Assembly: GCA_002347365.1 (NCBI GenBank)
Contig: DDWT01000027.1
Location: 1 to 21,881 of the forward strand
Source of the DNA: Actinobacteria bacterium UBA2279
GTDB taxonomy: Bacteria; Actinomycetota; Coriobacteriia; Anaerosomatales; Anaerosomataceae
Direction: 5' to 3'
DNA length: 21,881 nucleotides
The position numbers were made by a program, and so were the translations under genes. Position 1 is the first letter of the stretch. Every line of letters starts with the position of its first letter. The notes beneath the pieces were generated by a model. The model had not been told where the DNA came from. It saw only the letters and a list, made by a program, of their open reading frames with translations, and made no database searches. Shown here piece after piece: positions 6,663 to 13,696 of the stretch.

Positions 6663-8936
6663 CTACGCCAACCACCAGTTCCTCAGGGTTCTCGCACGTA
6701 TTATGAGCGCCCCTGTGTTCATAAACGACACCGACATGACACCCCGCCTGTTCGCCTTGTCCCCCACCTTCAACGCGCCAGAGGAACACCGAACGTCAAC
6801 CACCCTAAGCGTTGCGTTGCGTGTGTTAAGGCGCCTGGCGATGTCGTCTAGAAGTGCTTCTTCTGCTTCCAACAGGAAGATGGCTGCCTTGCTTGGCTCC
6901 CCCTGCTTCCACAACACCACATTCGGAACGCCCGAATCTAAGATGGCGTCCCGAATGCCTGCATCAACTGACTGAGGTGTCTGGTTCAGATTCGTGGTGA
7001 CCAAACCGTCAACCGTCACGATGGAAGCAACCGCTTTGTGCGCAACCTTGGCGACTTCCTCATATGACGCCCCGAGGGTGATTGCAGCATCGTCCTTCTG
7101 CTCGCGAGTCTTATGACCGATTGGACGCTGTTTCAGCGCAGCAAGAATAGGCTTCACCTCGGCGTTCGCAACTGCGAGGTCTAGTTCAGTCAGAGTCGTC
7201 AGTGTTGAATACCGATTCTTGTAGAGAACCCCGCCTTGCAGGGTCTTGTTTGACTTGACGCCGTAGGATGCTCGGAAGAACTCGTTTACAAGGTTGTCCA
7301 AACGCTGTTCTGCACTAAGGACTGACTTCTCCAGCGTTGTCGGCTCGTCCAATGCGTCGTCACCAACGGGACTAATCCTGCCCGTCCATGAGTACTTCGT
7401 GACCTCTTCGGTCTCTCCATTACCAGTTTCAACACCCAAAAGCCCCTCATCCTTCAGACCCCCGTGACGCTCAAGCAAGGCTAGCAAGTCCATCACCGCC
7501 GAGGCTTCAATGTCGTCCGAGACAGGCTCGGCGATACTCGCCTTGGGATGCTCGTCAATGAACTGCTCTATTGCGTCGTACATCTGCGCCATCAGGATTT
7601 CGTTCTTCTGCCACCCCGACGGACGCGCATAGCGATACCTGTCGTATATGAGTTCAATCGCCTTCTGTGCGTTTGCCTTGTTCCCCTCGTCGGCAGAGAG
7701 GTCTCTAATACTGATGATGGGTTGGTGAGACCCGTCAAACCCTGTGACGTGGTCGCGAAGAACCTCATATAGAAAGGTGAAGTCTGAACGTGAAACAAAG
7801 CACGCGTAGTCAATGAACTTAGAGTACAACTCATCTTGTTTCGGGTTCTGGAGTCTGCCGACTTCGCGAACGAATACTTCTAAGTCTCCATGCTCAGGAC
7901 GCTTGATAAAGAACCTATGCGTAAAGAGCGTCCCGTCAACTTCTCTGCTCTGGCGGTCTGTCTCAATCTTCTCGTAAACCTCTTGACTCGTGATGAACAC
8001 AAAGACCGCTGGTGAGAGCGTGAACAGGTTCTTGAACCCTCGGATTAAGGACAGGGTCTTCTCGGCACCATCCTTCTCTGCGACGAGTTTGTCCAACTCG
8101 TCAACAACGAAGACAACTCGGTATCGTCTGCGCAGAACGACGAGGACATCCTCCAGGTCTGCCTCAAGGTTGCCTATGTCGTTGTCCATCAAGTAATACT
8201 CGCTAGCCTTAGTATCCTTGCCGCTGGATGTCTGCGTCTTCTTGGTCGTCGTCTTCACATACGACAGACTCACGCCGACGACACCGAGAACAGCAATGAA
8301 CACCGAGCCTACGAGCGCTGGTAGGCTGGAGTCGGCGACGCCCACTGCCGCCAAGACGCCAGCGACGAAGGCAACCATTGAGCCAATCAGCAGTCGCAGG
8401 TTCGGCGTTGCTGAGACTGTGGTCGTCTGTTCGTCAACAGCGGCGTCGCCTTCCGAGGCAGTGGTTTCTCTTTGCGCTTCAATCTTCACCTCTTGTGCAA
8501 CTGCCTTGCGATACAGGTTCTCTAGGTCTTCCTTGAGTTCCGTCTTTAGAAACTCGTCGTCACTGATTGCGCTGCGCCTGCGCTGGTATACGGCAGCGTA
8601 GAGCCGACGGATTAGGGATTGGATAACCCTAGTCTGAACGGGGTCTGTCTCGGTAAGGTGTTGCTGAAGTTGGGATGCGTTGAGGATTACGGGCAAGAGA
8701 GTTCGCCCGTCGCTTACCTTCATTCCCTCAACTTTGTTGAGAGCGGCATAAACGAGCGAGGTCTTACCAACCCCCCGTGTTCCACTCACAAGGATTGAAC
8801 CGCTGTCCTTGCGAACCAAGTCGTTGGCAAGCAGAGACACCTCTTCGCTTCTTCCGACGAAGTGCCCCTTCTTCTGCCCCTCCATAGGAAACGGGTTGGG
8901 AGGGTAGTCCCAGTCTTCCGCTAATGTGATTCGCAT
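6663..8936 (-). CDS. KAP-like P-loop ATPase with two membrane helices inside the ATPase domain
   Basis: A 757-residue protein. FVGRSEEVSLL (26-36) leads into Walker A GTRGVGKTS (52-60). Two hydrophobic helices follow at ~182-200 and ~205-227, then Walker B VVFVVDELDKL (274-284) and a sensor strand FVFITSQE (312-319). Membrane helices placed between Walker A and B mark the KAP family of STAND/AAA-type NTPases; the family includes PifA, which excludes phage T7. The C-terminal 400 residues are long, mixed helical and not recognised by me, so they could be the sensor or effector part. The start is ATG 8936 behind GGGGGA. It has no same-strand partner and is convergent with the Rep-like gene. A membrane-anchored abortive-infection or exclusion protein is the likeliest role, by inference. 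Confidence 0.7.
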   Translation of the reverse strand: MRITLAEDWDYPPNPFPMEGQKKGHFVGRSEEVSLLANDLVRKDSGSILVSGTRGVGKTSLVYAALNKVEGMKVSDGRTLLPVILNASQLQQHLTETDPVQTRVIQSLIRRLYAAVYQRRRSAISDDEFLKTELKEDLENLYRKAVAQEVKIEAQRETTASEGDAAVDEQTTTVSATPNLRLLIGSMVAFVAGVLAAVGVADSSLPALVGSVFIAVLGVVGVSLSYVKTTTKKTQTSSGKDTKASEYYLMDNDIGNLEADLEDVLVVLRRRYRVVFVVDELDKLVAEKDGAEKTLSLIRGFKNLFTLSPAVFVFITSQEVYEKIETDRQSREVDGTLFTHRFFIKRPEHGDLEVFVREVGRLQNPKQDELYSKFIDYACFVSRSDFTFLYEVLRDHVTGFDGSHQPIISIRDLSADEGNKANAQKAIELIYDRYRYARPSGWQKNEILMAQMYDAIEQFIDEHPKASIAEPVSDDIEASAVMDLLALLERHGGLKDEGLLGVETGNGETEEVTKYSWTGRISPVGDDALDEPTTLEKSVLSAEQRLDNLVNEFFRASYGVKSNKTLQGGVLYKNRYSTLTTLTELDLAVANAEVKPILAALKQRPIGHKTREQKDDAAITLGASYEEVAKVAHKAVASIVTVDGLVTTNLNQTPQSVDAGIRDAILDSGVPNVVLWKQGEPSKAAIFLLEAEEALLDDIARRLNTRNATLRVVDVRCSSGALKVGDKANRRGVMSVSFMNTGALIIRARTLRNWWLA

Positions 8937-9030
8937 GAATCCCCCAAATACGCGATGTTACGCACCATTGTCTCAGATGATGGCGACATTCTCATCGTCC
9001 ACTCGGGCTTCGCTCAGCATCCCAAAGAAG

Positions 9031-9059
9031 GGATGTGGCGGAATGGCAGACGCGCATTG
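9031..9059 (+). repeat. Inverted copy of the tRNA-Leu 5' half (attachment-site-like)
   Basis: About 27 of 29 bases match the 5' half of the tRNA-Leu at 9164-9249 (acceptor strand through D arm), but on the opposite strand. Beyond GCGCAT the match stops and no tRNA 3' half follows, so this is a fragment. It lies just outside the last gene of the mobile region, where an attachment site is expected. Confidence 0.6.
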
Positions 9060-9118
9060 TGAGGGTCTACGTTTGACGAATCATTTGATATCGGGCATTC
9101 AGACGCCCGAGAAACAAA

Positions 9119-9152
9119 CAGGGGCTTCACCAGTGTTTTGGTGAAGCCCCTG
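9119..9152 (-). terminator. Terminator of tRNA-Leu(CAG)
   Basis: A perfect 14-bp inverted repeat (9119-9132 with 9139-9152) with a 6-base loop is followed on the minus strand by TTTGTTTC. It starts 12 bases beyond the encoded CCA end of the tRNA gene. Confidence 0.85.
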
Positions 9153-9163
9153 CTAACTACCTA

Positions 9164-9249
9164 TGGTGCGGGTGAAAGGAGTTGAACCTTCACGGGGTTG
9201 CCCCCACATGGACCTGAACCATGCGCGTCTGCCATTCCGCCACACCCGC
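9164..9249 (-). tRNA. tRNA-Leu(CAG), class II, CCA encoded
   Basis: On the minus strand the 86 bases fold as a complete tRNA. The acceptor stem is GCGGGTG/CACCCGC with discriminator A and an encoded CCA. A D arm is closed by GCG/CGC. The anticodon stem CATGG/CCATG holds loop TTCAGGT, giving anticodon CAG. A long variable arm (GGGG/CCCC) and a T arm with loop TTCAACT follow. The long variable arm and CAG anticodon identify leucine. It reads CUG codons, the commonest Leu codon in the GC-rich genes to the right. Its 5' 38 bases are duplicated at 10708-10745. Confidence 0.95.
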
Positions 9250-9266
9250 GTGTGGTGCGTCTGAGG

Positions 9267-9276
9267 ATATTACCAC
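9267..9276 (-). promoter_or_regulatory. Extended -10 of tRNA-Leu
   Basis: The minus strand reads TGTGG followed by TAATAT (9267-9272), an extended -10 about 18 bases before the mature 5' end. The broken copy has the equivalent TGTGC plus TACTAT in the same place. Confidence 0.5.
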
Positions 9277-9289
9277 AGGGGCGGAACTG

Positions 9290-9346
9290 CGAGAACAGTG
9301 GATTTCAAAGGGTTCATGCCCATGTGGGCGCAACCCCGTGTTCTCG
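9290..9346. other. Nested inverted repeat containing a tRNA-Leu variable-arm-like segment
   Basis: Outer arms CGAGAACA (9290-9297) and TGTTCTCG (9339-9346) enclose GGGTT/AACCC (9310-9314, 9332-9336) and an inner GCCCA/TGGGC hairpin (9318-9322, 9325-9329). Positions 9311-9340 match 27 of 30 bases of the anticodon-to-variable-arm part of tRNA-Leu, read on the plus strand. It is therefore probably a mutated tRNA remnant that keeps its pairing. A structured RNA or a recombination site is also possible. Confidence 0.45.
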
Positions 9347-9362
9347 GTCGTAATCGCGTTAG

Positions 9363-9476
9363 ATTGACGAGGCTGTCTCGATGATCATACGCGGGTTCGT
9401 GAACATCGACATCCCCGGCCTGCCCGACGTGCTGCGCAAGCAGATCGACAAGGCGATCGAGGAGACGAGCAAGTAA
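9363..9476 (+). pseudogene. C-terminal remnant of a SufB/SufD-type Fe-S assembly gene
   Basis: A frame opened by a TAG at 9360 encodes about 37 residues: IDEAVSMIIRGFVNIDI, then PGLPDVLRKQIDKAIEET. This matches the conserved end of SufB/SufD family proteins ('EAxxMIxRGFxxxxI.GLP..L...I...I'), which assemble scaffold Fe-S clusters with SufC. Everything upstream of these residues is missing. Base composition is host-like and a strong hairpin follows. The simplest reading is the displaced 3' end of a chromosomal gene, cut off by integration of the mobile element to its left. An independent small protein starting at ATG 9381 (31 residues) is the alternative. Confidence 0.5.
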
Positions 9477-9502
9477 GCGATGTAATCCTGCTCGCATCCG
9501 AA

Positions 9503-9530
9503 GACGGGGCGTCCTGCCGGGCGCCCCGTC
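9503..9530. terminator. Strong GC hairpin between convergent genes
   Basis: GACGGGGCG (9503-9511) pairs perfectly with CGCCCCGTC (9522-9530) around a 10-base loop. It lies between the Suf-type remnant (plus strand) and the end of the membrane-anchored gene (minus strand). It can serve both directions, although no clear T-run follows either arm. Confidence 0.6.
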
Positions 9531-9555
9531 CTGTATCAGAGTCTGGTATCGCGTG

Positions 9556-10377
9556 TCACATCCGCGGCGCCGCGATGCGTGCGAGTCGCTCGAGCTCGTC
9601 CGGCTTGATGGTGACCGCGGCCTCGCCGCCGGCGTCCTGCAGCGTATTAGCCCAGAGCATCCCGCAGTCTCCGTGGTTACGGAATATCGCGGTGGATTCG
9701 TAGACCATCCCACCCTCACCGGCATCGTCGAGGTACCGCGGTGCCTCGACGTCAAGTCCATCGCTCAGCGCCCGGGCGTACTCAGCCTCGAGGGCCTCGG
9801 CCATCGCGTCGTACTCGGCACCGTCTACGACGGTGAAGATCGCGATGCGCGAGCCGCCCGCCTCGTAGGCGAACTGGTACCTGGCATCCTTGTTCAAGTC
9901 GAGCGAAACCTGGGTGACCTTCGTGTCGCCACAATCCGCGCATGCGTAGGTGAAGACCTCTGGCGGCAGCACGTCGTGCGGCGTTTCCGCCGGCTCGGGA
10001 GGCGCGATGTCCTCGATGGCGTCGGAGTTGCCACCAACCAGACCGGTCGTGAGGTCGGTGCCGCGCTCGTAGAACGCCGTGACGGCCACAGTGATGGCGC
10101 ACGCCAGGGCCAGTGCAAGCATCAGTAGCCCGACGGCCCAGGGGGTCCGGTGGCTCGCCTTGATGGAGCTCACCTCATTGTTGTTCGCGCCCTCACGCCG
10201 AGCCTCATCGATGTCGGCTCGCTCCGAATCGCCCTCGGCGCGCCGGGCATCGTCAACGAGCTCCCCGTAGCCTTCGAGCGCACCCACCCGCTCCTCGAAG
10301 GCGGCCTGCTCCTCGGGCGTGTGCCCGACCCGATCCTCCGGTCGTGCCGACCGGCGTCCCGTACGCCGTGCGCTCAT
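9556..10377 (-). CDS. Membrane-anchored protein of unknown function
   Basis: A 273-residue protein. The N-terminal ~75 residues are charged and cytoplasmic in style, with Arg/Glu-rich helices. One membrane helix follows (about 79-101, TPWAVGLLMLALALACAITVAV...), then an outside domain. That domain holds CADCG (about 145-149) and a further Cys in HGDCGM, so a disulfide or metal site is possible. GGAGGGAG lies just upstream of ATG 10377. The single-pass topology suits a cell-surface sensor or lipid-side anchor. I recognise no family. It is flanked by tRNA-Leu copies on both sides, so it may have travelled with the tRNA rearrangement, though its GC-rich coding looks host-like. Confidence 0.75.
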   Translation of the reverse strand: MSARRTGRRSARPEDRVGHTPEEQAAFEERVGALEGYGELVDDARRAEGDSERADIDEARREGANNNEVSSIKASHRTPWAVGLLMLALALACAITVAVTAFYERGTDLTTGLVGGNSDAIEDIAPPEPAETPHDVLPPEVFTYACADCGDTKVTQVSLDLNKDARYQFAYEAGGSRIAIFTVVDGAEYDAMAEALEAEYARALSDGLDVEAPRYLDDAGEGGMVYESTAIFRNHGDCGMLWANTLQDAGGEAAVTIKPDELERLARIAAPRM

Positions 10378-10630
10378 ACGAACTCCCTCCGTGCGGCGTC
10401 TCCCTTCGAGATTATGCCCCTCGAGGAGCTCACGGGCACGCGGCGGGAGGAGTTTAGGCGAGGTTCAGTCAAATCCGTTGGTACGGTTTCCCCCGACCAG
10501 CATCAATACGTAGAAGTTAATGAGGGACACATACGACTCATGTTGAAATTCGCGCAGATGATGAAGTGACACTGCTGTCCTCAGCCAACATTAGACCGAG
10601 TCATTAGATTCAAGCCCTGAGATGCAACAA
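10378..10630. other. Intergenic stretch, lower GC, no gene seen
   Basis: Upstream of the membrane-anchored gene, the base composition falls sharply between ~10460 and 10630, like that of the mobile region. A CATAAT on the minus strand (~10410) might be a -10, but no -35 is convincing. A short plus-strand tail frame ends at 10569 and has no recognisable start. I read this as a mobile-element remnant or regulatory leader. Confidence 0.3.
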
Positions 10631-10657
10631 GAGCCTCAACCTGTTGGGTTGAAGCCC
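10631..10657 (-). terminator. Terminator behind the broken tRNA-Leu copy
   Basis: On the minus strand GGGCTTCAACC pairs with GGTTGAGGCTC through G-U wobbles around a 5-base loop and is followed by TTGTTG. The leading CAGGGGCTTCA matches the start of the terminator at 9119-9152. This shows that the broken tRNA copy keeps a related downstream region. Confidence 0.6.
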
Positions 10658-10706
10658 CTGCTTGGAGTTCATTTCTGTGGTTTGCCGCAAGGTCTGGCGA
10701 AGCCAA

Positions 10707-10745
10707 ACCTGAACCATGCGCGTCTGCCATTCCGCCACACCCGCG
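10707..10745 (-). pseudogene. Broken tRNA-Leu(CAG), 5' half only
   Basis: 43 bases (10707-10749) are identical to 9212-9254. They cover 4 leader bases, the acceptor 5' strand, the D arm, the anticodon stem 5' strand and the whole anticodon loop. Identity stops exactly at the loop's 3' edge. The following ~50 bases form an unrelated hairpin (GGTTTGGC/GCCAGACC) instead of the variable and T arms, so no functional tRNA can be made. The promoter is kept: extended -10 TGTGC plus TACTAT on the minus strand at about 10758-10768. A break at the anticodon loop is typical of tyrosine-recombinase attachment sites. Confidence 0.75.
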
Positions 10746-10952
10746 TGTGCGAGAGTGAATAGTAGCACAGGGGCTGGTGCAGGGGAAACTCCGGGACTTC
10801 GAGGGCGCTCCTGTGGGGATGACCCCTGAAACAACCCATCCGGGCATCAGCTTTCAGGCAGATACCGCACGCGAGATCAGAGGTATGTTGAAAGCCGGGA
10901 GACAACAACTGCAGCACCGGGAACGAGCTGAGCGAGCAGGATTGGAGTTCAG

Positions 10953-11171
10953 ATGCAGTTACTGACCGGATTCTGGGGCATAGTCGAGTGCGGCATGTGT
11001 CTCAGCAGCCTTCTTGCCCTCGGGCTCGTCATCGCCGGTCTTGTGATCGCTTTGGGGCGCAAAGAGCGTCGGGGCTGGGTGCTGTTTGCAGTTGGAAGCG
11101 TGGTGCTGCTCAGCATCGCGGCGGTCATAGCAGGCTTCGTGCTGCTTCTTGTGGCAAGGGGCCCGCGCTAG
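10953..11171 (+). CDS. Small two-helix membrane protein
   Basis: A 72-residue protein from ATG 10953, with GGAG 5 bases upstream. Helix 1 covers about residues 8-34 (WGIVECGMCLSSLLALGLVIAGLVIAL). A short basic loop (GRKERRGW) then leads to helix 2, about 42-68. The basic loop should face the cytoplasm, with both ends outside. I know no family. It ends 4 bases past the stop of the opposing phosphoribosyltransferase-like gene, so the two genes overlap tail to tail. No clear promoter is visible in 10750-10952. Confidence 0.65.
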   Translation: MQLLTGFWGIVECGMCLSSLLALGLVIAGLVIALGRKERRGWVLFAVGSVVLLSIAAVIAGFVLLLVARGPR

Positions 11172-11809
11172 CCGGCGAGAACCTGCCGCATGTATGCCTG
11201 GTGCACCGTGGACTGCATCTCGGTCTCACTCGGCGAGTGGTACTCATCGTAGAAGCGCGCCACATCGTCGGTGTCTGCCGACGTATGCAGCGCGATGATC
11301 TCACCGAAGTGCCGCTCCGCCTCGGCCAACGCGCTCATGCTTATCACCGGCGTCGCAAGGATGACATGTTCGGCACCGAGGCGGCGGAGGTAGGTAGCCG
11401 CAGCCCGGACCAGCAGCACGGAGAGAACTGCCTCGTCGACGACCACGACCGTGGCCCCTTTGATCTCCGGCTCCTCGGCGTCGGCTCGGCATTTCGCCAG
11501 GTCGTTGTGCATGCGCGTGAGTGTCCCGGCTCCAAGCTTGCCGACCTCGTAGCGCGTCAGCTCGGTGCGGGGATCGAGCGTCACGTGACCGTCGGCATCG
11601 ATGACTGCAAGCGTGGTGTCGGGGAGCGTGGCCATCGGCACCTTATAGACACCCGCGCACGCGAACGGCAGGTCGAGCATCAGCGCTACGCGCGCGCCCA
11701 CTACTGCGCCTCCCGGCGGTACTCCGGTGATGACGACGTTCTTCTCGGCAGTCAGCGGCTTGAGTCTCTCGGCGAGAGCCTTGGCCGCCTCTCTACGGTT
11801 CGCATACAT
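11168..11809 (-). CDS. Phosphoribosyltransferase-like protein with ruined PRPP loop
   Basis: A 213-residue protein and a paralogue of the protein at 21191-21832. They share an N-terminal helix, VPxGGxVVxA (about 31-40), VDADG (about 72-76) and the beta strand VVVVD before the PRPP loop. Where the intact relative has DDGIATGLT, this one has DEAVLSVLL. It loses the second Asp, the Gly-Ile and the ATG turn that hold ribose-phosphate, so it is probably inactive as a transferase and may bind a ligand or a partner. I chose ATG 11809 over 11827 because GGAGG lies 8 bases upstream. That matches the base-for-base context of the paralogue's start (GGAGGCGAT then ATG), and the proteins align from there. 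Confidence 0.75.
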   Translation of the reverse strand: MYANRREAAKALAERLKPLTAEKNVVITGVPPGGAVVGARVALMLDLPFACAGVYKVPMATLPDTTLAVIDADGHVTLDPRTELTRYEVGKLGAGTLTRMHNDLAKCRADAEEPEIKGATVVVVDEAVLSVLLVRAAATYLRRLGAEHVILATPVISMSALAEAERHFGEIIALHTSADTDDVARFYDEYHSPSETEMQSTVHQAYMRQVLAG

Positions 11810-11880
11810 GTGCATCGCCTCCATCAACGGTTGATACCCGCATCCGAAGAACGTTGAGACTCCGAGCGCCTCCCTCGCGC

Positions 11881-11886
11881 TACAAT
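11881..11886 (+). promoter_or_regulatory. Possible -10 of the kinase/cell-wall gene series
   Basis: TACAAT lies 31 bases before the GTG start of the first kinase. A TTGAGA at 11854-11859 is the only -35-like string, but its 21-base spacing is too long, so the match is weak. Confidence 0.35.
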
Positions 11887-11916
11887 CACCTCGTAGGCAC
11901 GACGGGAAGGCGATGC

Positions 11917-13605
11917 GTGGAAGAGCCGCTCATCCTAGAGAGGTACCGCCCTCTGGCCGAGCTGGGCTCGGGTGGACATGGCACCGTCGTCCTCGCTTTC
12001 GACACGCGCATGGCGCGTCGCGTCGCGATCAAACGCCTCCCGCTCAGCCATGAGGCCCGCACGTCAGGTCTGGCCGAGGCCAGGACAGCGGCCATGCTCA
12101 ACCACCCCGAGATCGTCATCGTGCATGAGTGGGACACCGGCGATGACGAAGCGTTCCTCGTCATGGAGTACGTGGACGGCGCCTCCCTGGCCGACATCCT
12201 CGACGAGACCGGTACTCCGCTGGACGCGGACGAAGCCGCAGCCGTGCTGCGTGGCGTGGCCCGCGCGCTCGCCTTCGCACACGACAACGGCGTGCTGCAC
12301 CTTGATATCAAACCCGCCAACGTACTCATCACGCGCGACGGGCGTGTGAAGGTCGCCGACTTCGGCGTCTCGGCGCTCACCGGGCTCTCCGGTCGAGCTC
12401 ATGGTGTCGCCGGCACCATCGGCTACATGCCGCCCGAACAGATACGCGCCGAGGAGCTCGATGCGCGCACCGACGAGTGGGCGCTCGCGTCACTCGCCTA
12501 CGAGCTGCTCACCAACGCCAATCCGTTCGACAGCGATTCTCTCGAAGGCTCGCTGTTCAAGATCGAGCATGCAGACACGCCGCTGCCGTCAGATTTCGAG
12601 CCGGGCCTCGGTCACGGCGTTGACGACGTGCTACTCGCCGCACTCGCGCCCGAGCCGGAGGAGCGCTACCCCTCGATCACCGCATTCGTGACCTCACTGC
12701 TCGATCATCTCGGCGATGCCGAGGCGGGCAGGGAGTCCCTGGTCGAGCTCGTCTCCCGTTTCGTCGAGGACGAAGAGGATGAGCGTGCCGAGGAGTACTC
12801 GCGCCTGGGACTGTGGGATCGCATGGCGTCACGCGCTCACTGGTTCCGTCGCGCATGGGCCGCGCTCCTCTGCGGCTGGTTGCTGTGGGCGGGACTCTCC
12901 CCGTTCGGTCTCGCAGATCCCGCACTATGGGGAGCGGTCGGCCTTGGTGCGCTCGCCGGTGTGCTCGCCCCGGGACTCGGACTCGCCCTCGGGATCCTCG
13001 CGTTCGGCGCCGCCCTGCTGCGCGTCGACATCCTCGGCGGAGTTCTCTTCTTGGCGCCCGCGATCGCATTCTGGGTGTATGCGGGACGGCGTGGGCGTGG
13101 CGACGCGCTCATTCCGGTCACTGCTCCATCGTTCGGCGTGTTGCGAGCGGCACCCGCAGCACCGTTGCTGCTCGGATTCGTGTTCAACCCGCTGGTCGCT
13201 GCGCTGTCGGCCGCCGCCGCGGCACTCACGACGATGTCCGTCGCGGCCGCCACAGGGGCCAGGGCGCCATTTCTGATCGTGGACTGGCGCTTCTTCATCG
13301 ACCCGTGGAGTGCCTCCGTCATGGTGGCCAACATGCGCGCCCTGCTCGCACCTGGCGTGCTGCTGGCGATCGCAGGCTGGGCTCTCGGCGCAGCCGCATG
13401 CTCGCTGGCGTGTTCGCGCGGGACTCGAGGCTGGGCGGCCGTCGGCACCGCGGTCGGCGCGCTGGTCCTGGGCGGGACGTACATCGCCTGGGGCATGCTC
13501 GATCCAGCAGTCGGACCGGAGAGCTGGGCCACGAGTGGCGGCATCGCTTTGATGGTGATGGTGATCGTCATAGCACTGGGAGCTCCAACGCGCGGCGCCG
13601 AGTAG
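11917..13605 (+). CDS. Ser/Thr protein kinase with multi-pass membrane C-terminus
   Basis: A 562-residue protein from GTG 11917, with GGAAGG 6-7 bases upstream. The kinase domain covers 1 to ~275: Gly loop GSGGHG (17-22), VAIK with Lys 39, helix-C Glu near 55, catalytic loop HLDIKPANV (128-136), DFG (148-150), and GTIGYMPPEQ (166-175). The usual HRD Arg is Leu (HLD), making this a non-RD kinase. Non-RD kinases are usually not switched on by activation-loop phosphorylation. The Asp, Lys and Asn needed for catalysis are present. An acidic linker (about 285-300) leads to roughly eight hydrophobic helices to the end, with no PASTA or other outside sensor domain. It heads the FHA/phosphatase/cell-wall gene series and may phosphorylate the same targets as PknB. 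Confidence 0.88.
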   Translation: MEEPLILERYRPLAELGSGGHGTVVLAFDTRMARRVAIKRLPLSHEARTSGLAEARTAAMLNHPEIVIVHEWDTGDDEAFLVMEYVDGASLADILDETGTPLDADEAAAVLRGVARALAFAHDNGVLHLDIKPANVLITRDGRVKVADFGVSALTGLSGRAHGVAGTIGYMPPEQIRAEELDARTDEWALASLAYELLTNANPFDSDSLEGSLFKIEHADTPLPSDFEPGLGHGVDDVLLAALAPEPEERYPSITAFVTSLLDHLGDAEAGRESLVELVSRFVEDEEDERAEEYSRLGLWDRMASRAHWFRRAWAALLCGWLLWAGLSPFGLADPALWGAVGLGALAGVLAPGLGLALGILAFGAALLRVDILGGVLFLAPAIAFWVYAGRRGRGDALIPVTAPSFGVLRAAPAAPLLLGFVFNPLVAALSAAAAALTTMSVAAATGARAPFLIVDWRFFIDPWSASVMVANMRALLAPGVLLAIAGWALGAAACSLACSRGTRGWAAVGTAVGALVLGGTYIAWGMLDPAVGPESWATSGGIALMVMVIVIALGAPTRGAE

Positions 13606-13696
13606 GCTACATCACGGCGACGGCAGCGCGCCGTCATCGACCCGAGTTGGTATCATGGGGTTTCCAGGCACGCACCCTCGGGCAGCAGGCGGTACG

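Noticed and set aside
9031..9110. A second complete tRNA-Leu on the plus strand
   Set aside because: Only the acceptor 5' strand and D arm are present; no anticodon stem partner or acceptor 3' strand follows.
10631..10745. Group I intron interrupting tRNA-Leu at the anticodon loop
   Set aside because: No 3' exon with variable and T arms is found downstream on the minus strand, and no intron core pairing is visible.
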